Assembly: GCA_947461155.1 (NCBI GenBank)
Contig: CANHKE010000069.1
Location: forward strand, 1 to 6,813
Length of the DNA: 6,813 bases
Direction of reading: 5' to 3'
Source of the DNA: Cytophagaceae bacterium
Lineage (GTDB): Bacteria > Bacteroidota > Bacteroidia > Cytophagales > Spirosomataceae
This document shows positions 6,352 to 6,813 of this stretch, piece after piece. The notes under the pieces were generated by a model that worked only from the letters and a program-made list of their open reading frames with translations, was not told the origin of the DNA and ran no database searches. Each line of letters opens with the position of its first letter. Position 1 is the first letter of the stretch. A program made the position numbers and the translations under genes.

Positions 6352-6669
6352 ATGAAGATATTGGTTAAACGAACGATAGATTATTACATGCAATCCTATC
6401 CAGATGCATCTTATGCATTATTTAATTGGAATTGTGAATTTGCAATACATAAGTTTTCAAACTTTAATGAAATAAAGGCCGTTTATCGTTCCGCAAGTAT
6501 CATTGGTAATAATCGGGTTGTATTCAATATTAAAGGCAATGCTTACCGTTTGATTGTTTCAATGAATTTTAAGCAAGCAGCTTGTTACATCATTTGGTTT
6601 GGAAACCATAGTTCCTATGATTTAATTAACGCAGAACTGATACCTTTTGACACCAGAATTTTAAAATAG
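6352..6669 (+). CDS. higB: HigB-family toxin of a type II toxin-antitoxin system
   Basis: This 105-residue protein matches the HigB_toxin family (RelE-like mRNA interferases) over its whole length. The N-terminus MKILVKRTIDYYMQSYPDA fits the usual start (MRII-x-x-x-T-L-x-x-F-x-x-x-x-PDA), which supports this ATG. Then come W26, FNEIKAVYRSASIIGNNRVVFNI (38-60) and KGNAYRLIVSMNF (61-73), with conserved Asn54-Arg55 and Tyr65-Arg66, and the family-typical FGNHSSYDLINAE (83-95; His86, Tyr89, Asp90). Family members cleave mRNA, often on the ribosome, and stop growth until neutralised by HigA. The key residues are all present, so the toxin is probably active. Toxin precedes antitoxin, the usual higBA order, with 7 bases between them. 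Base composition is clearly more AT-rich than the preceding M28 and ThuA genes, in line with horizontal mobility of such modules. Confidence 0.92.
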   Translation: MKILVKRTIDYYMQSYPDASYALFNWNCEFAIHKFSNFNEIKAVYRSASIIGNNRVVFNIKGNAYRLIVSMNFKQAACYIIWFGNHSSYDLINAELIPFDTRILK

Positions 6670-6676
6670 TTGTGAA

Positions 6677-6813
6677 ATGAAGTGGAAAGTATTAAAATCC
6701 GAAAAAGATTATGCAAAAGCAGCAAAACGCATGATGGAAATATTTCATGTGGAGGAAGCTGGTACTTTGCTTGATGAGCTCGAATTATTAGTCGTTCTGA
6801 TTAAGGATTACGA
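6677..6813 (+). CDS. higA: HigA-family antitoxin, 5' part only (cut by window end)
   Basis: The ATG at 6677 opens a frame of 45 codons continuing to the window edge: MKWKVLKSEKDYAKAAKRMM, then EIFHVEEAGTLLDELELLVV and LIKDY. This is the N-terminal helical part of the HigA antitoxins that pair with HigB_toxin-type proteins (pattern K-x-I-K-T-E-x-D-Y-x-x-A-L-x-R ... DELELL-x-x-L-I-x-x-YE). The helix-turn-helix DNA-binding domain would lie downstream and is not visible. It starts 7 bases after the higB stop, so both are made from one transcript, and the protein should neutralise HigB and repress the operon. Completeness cannot be judged. Confidence 0.88.
   Translation, partial: MKWKVLKSEKDYAKAAKRMMEIFHVEEAGTLLDELELLVVLIKDY

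Overview
The window looks like a chromosomal segment of a Bacteroidota bacterium, possibly of the Cytophagales/Sphingobacteriales type; the genus cannot be fixed from sequence alone. Four things point there: the N-terminus of a CarboxypepD_reg-like/TonB-receptor-type outer-membrane protein, a DUF4197 protein, start codons without Shine-Dalgarno sequences, and promoter-like motifs of the Bacteroidota type (TTTG ... TAnnTTTG). No rRNA, tRNA, CRISPR array, insertion sequence or phage gene was seen.

Layout. On the minus strand at the left edge (1-146) is the start of an exported protein with a carboxypeptidase-regulatory-like domain. A 337-base AT-rich gap follows, holding two hairpins and a strong bidirectional intrinsic terminator (420-451). 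Next, all on the minus strand and reading right to left, come a DUF4197 protein (3973-3257), a penicillin-acylase/AHL-acylase-family Ntn hydrolase (3260-1188) whose start overlaps the DUF4197 stop as ATGA, and a PNPOx-like flavin-binding protein (1131-484) ending just before the terminator. They are plausibly one transcription unit.

A 67-base divergent region (3974-4040) separates this group from a plus-strand pair: a secreted M28 metallopeptidase with a PA domain (4041-5414) and, 4 bases later, a secreted ThuA-domain protein (5419-6240). A weak hairpin terminator closes the pair.

The right end (6241-6813) is visibly more AT-rich and carries a HigBA toxin-antitoxin module in the toxin-first order, with the antitoxin cut by the window edge. 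A 7-bp perfect inverted repeat upstream of higB contains the TTTG of an exact TTTG-N19-TAnnTTTG promoter match, consistent with autorepression.

How the genes may work together: the four central genes all encode proteins with signal peptides (acylase, DUF4197 protein, M28 peptidase, ThuA protein), so the core is an envelope/secreted hydrolase neighbourhood handling amide or peptide bonds. No shared pathway can be proven from the sequence. Most of the window is ordinary for this phylum. The points most worth a second look are the tight DUF4197-acylase coupling, the AHL-acylase-like active site and the higBA promoter/operator arrangement.
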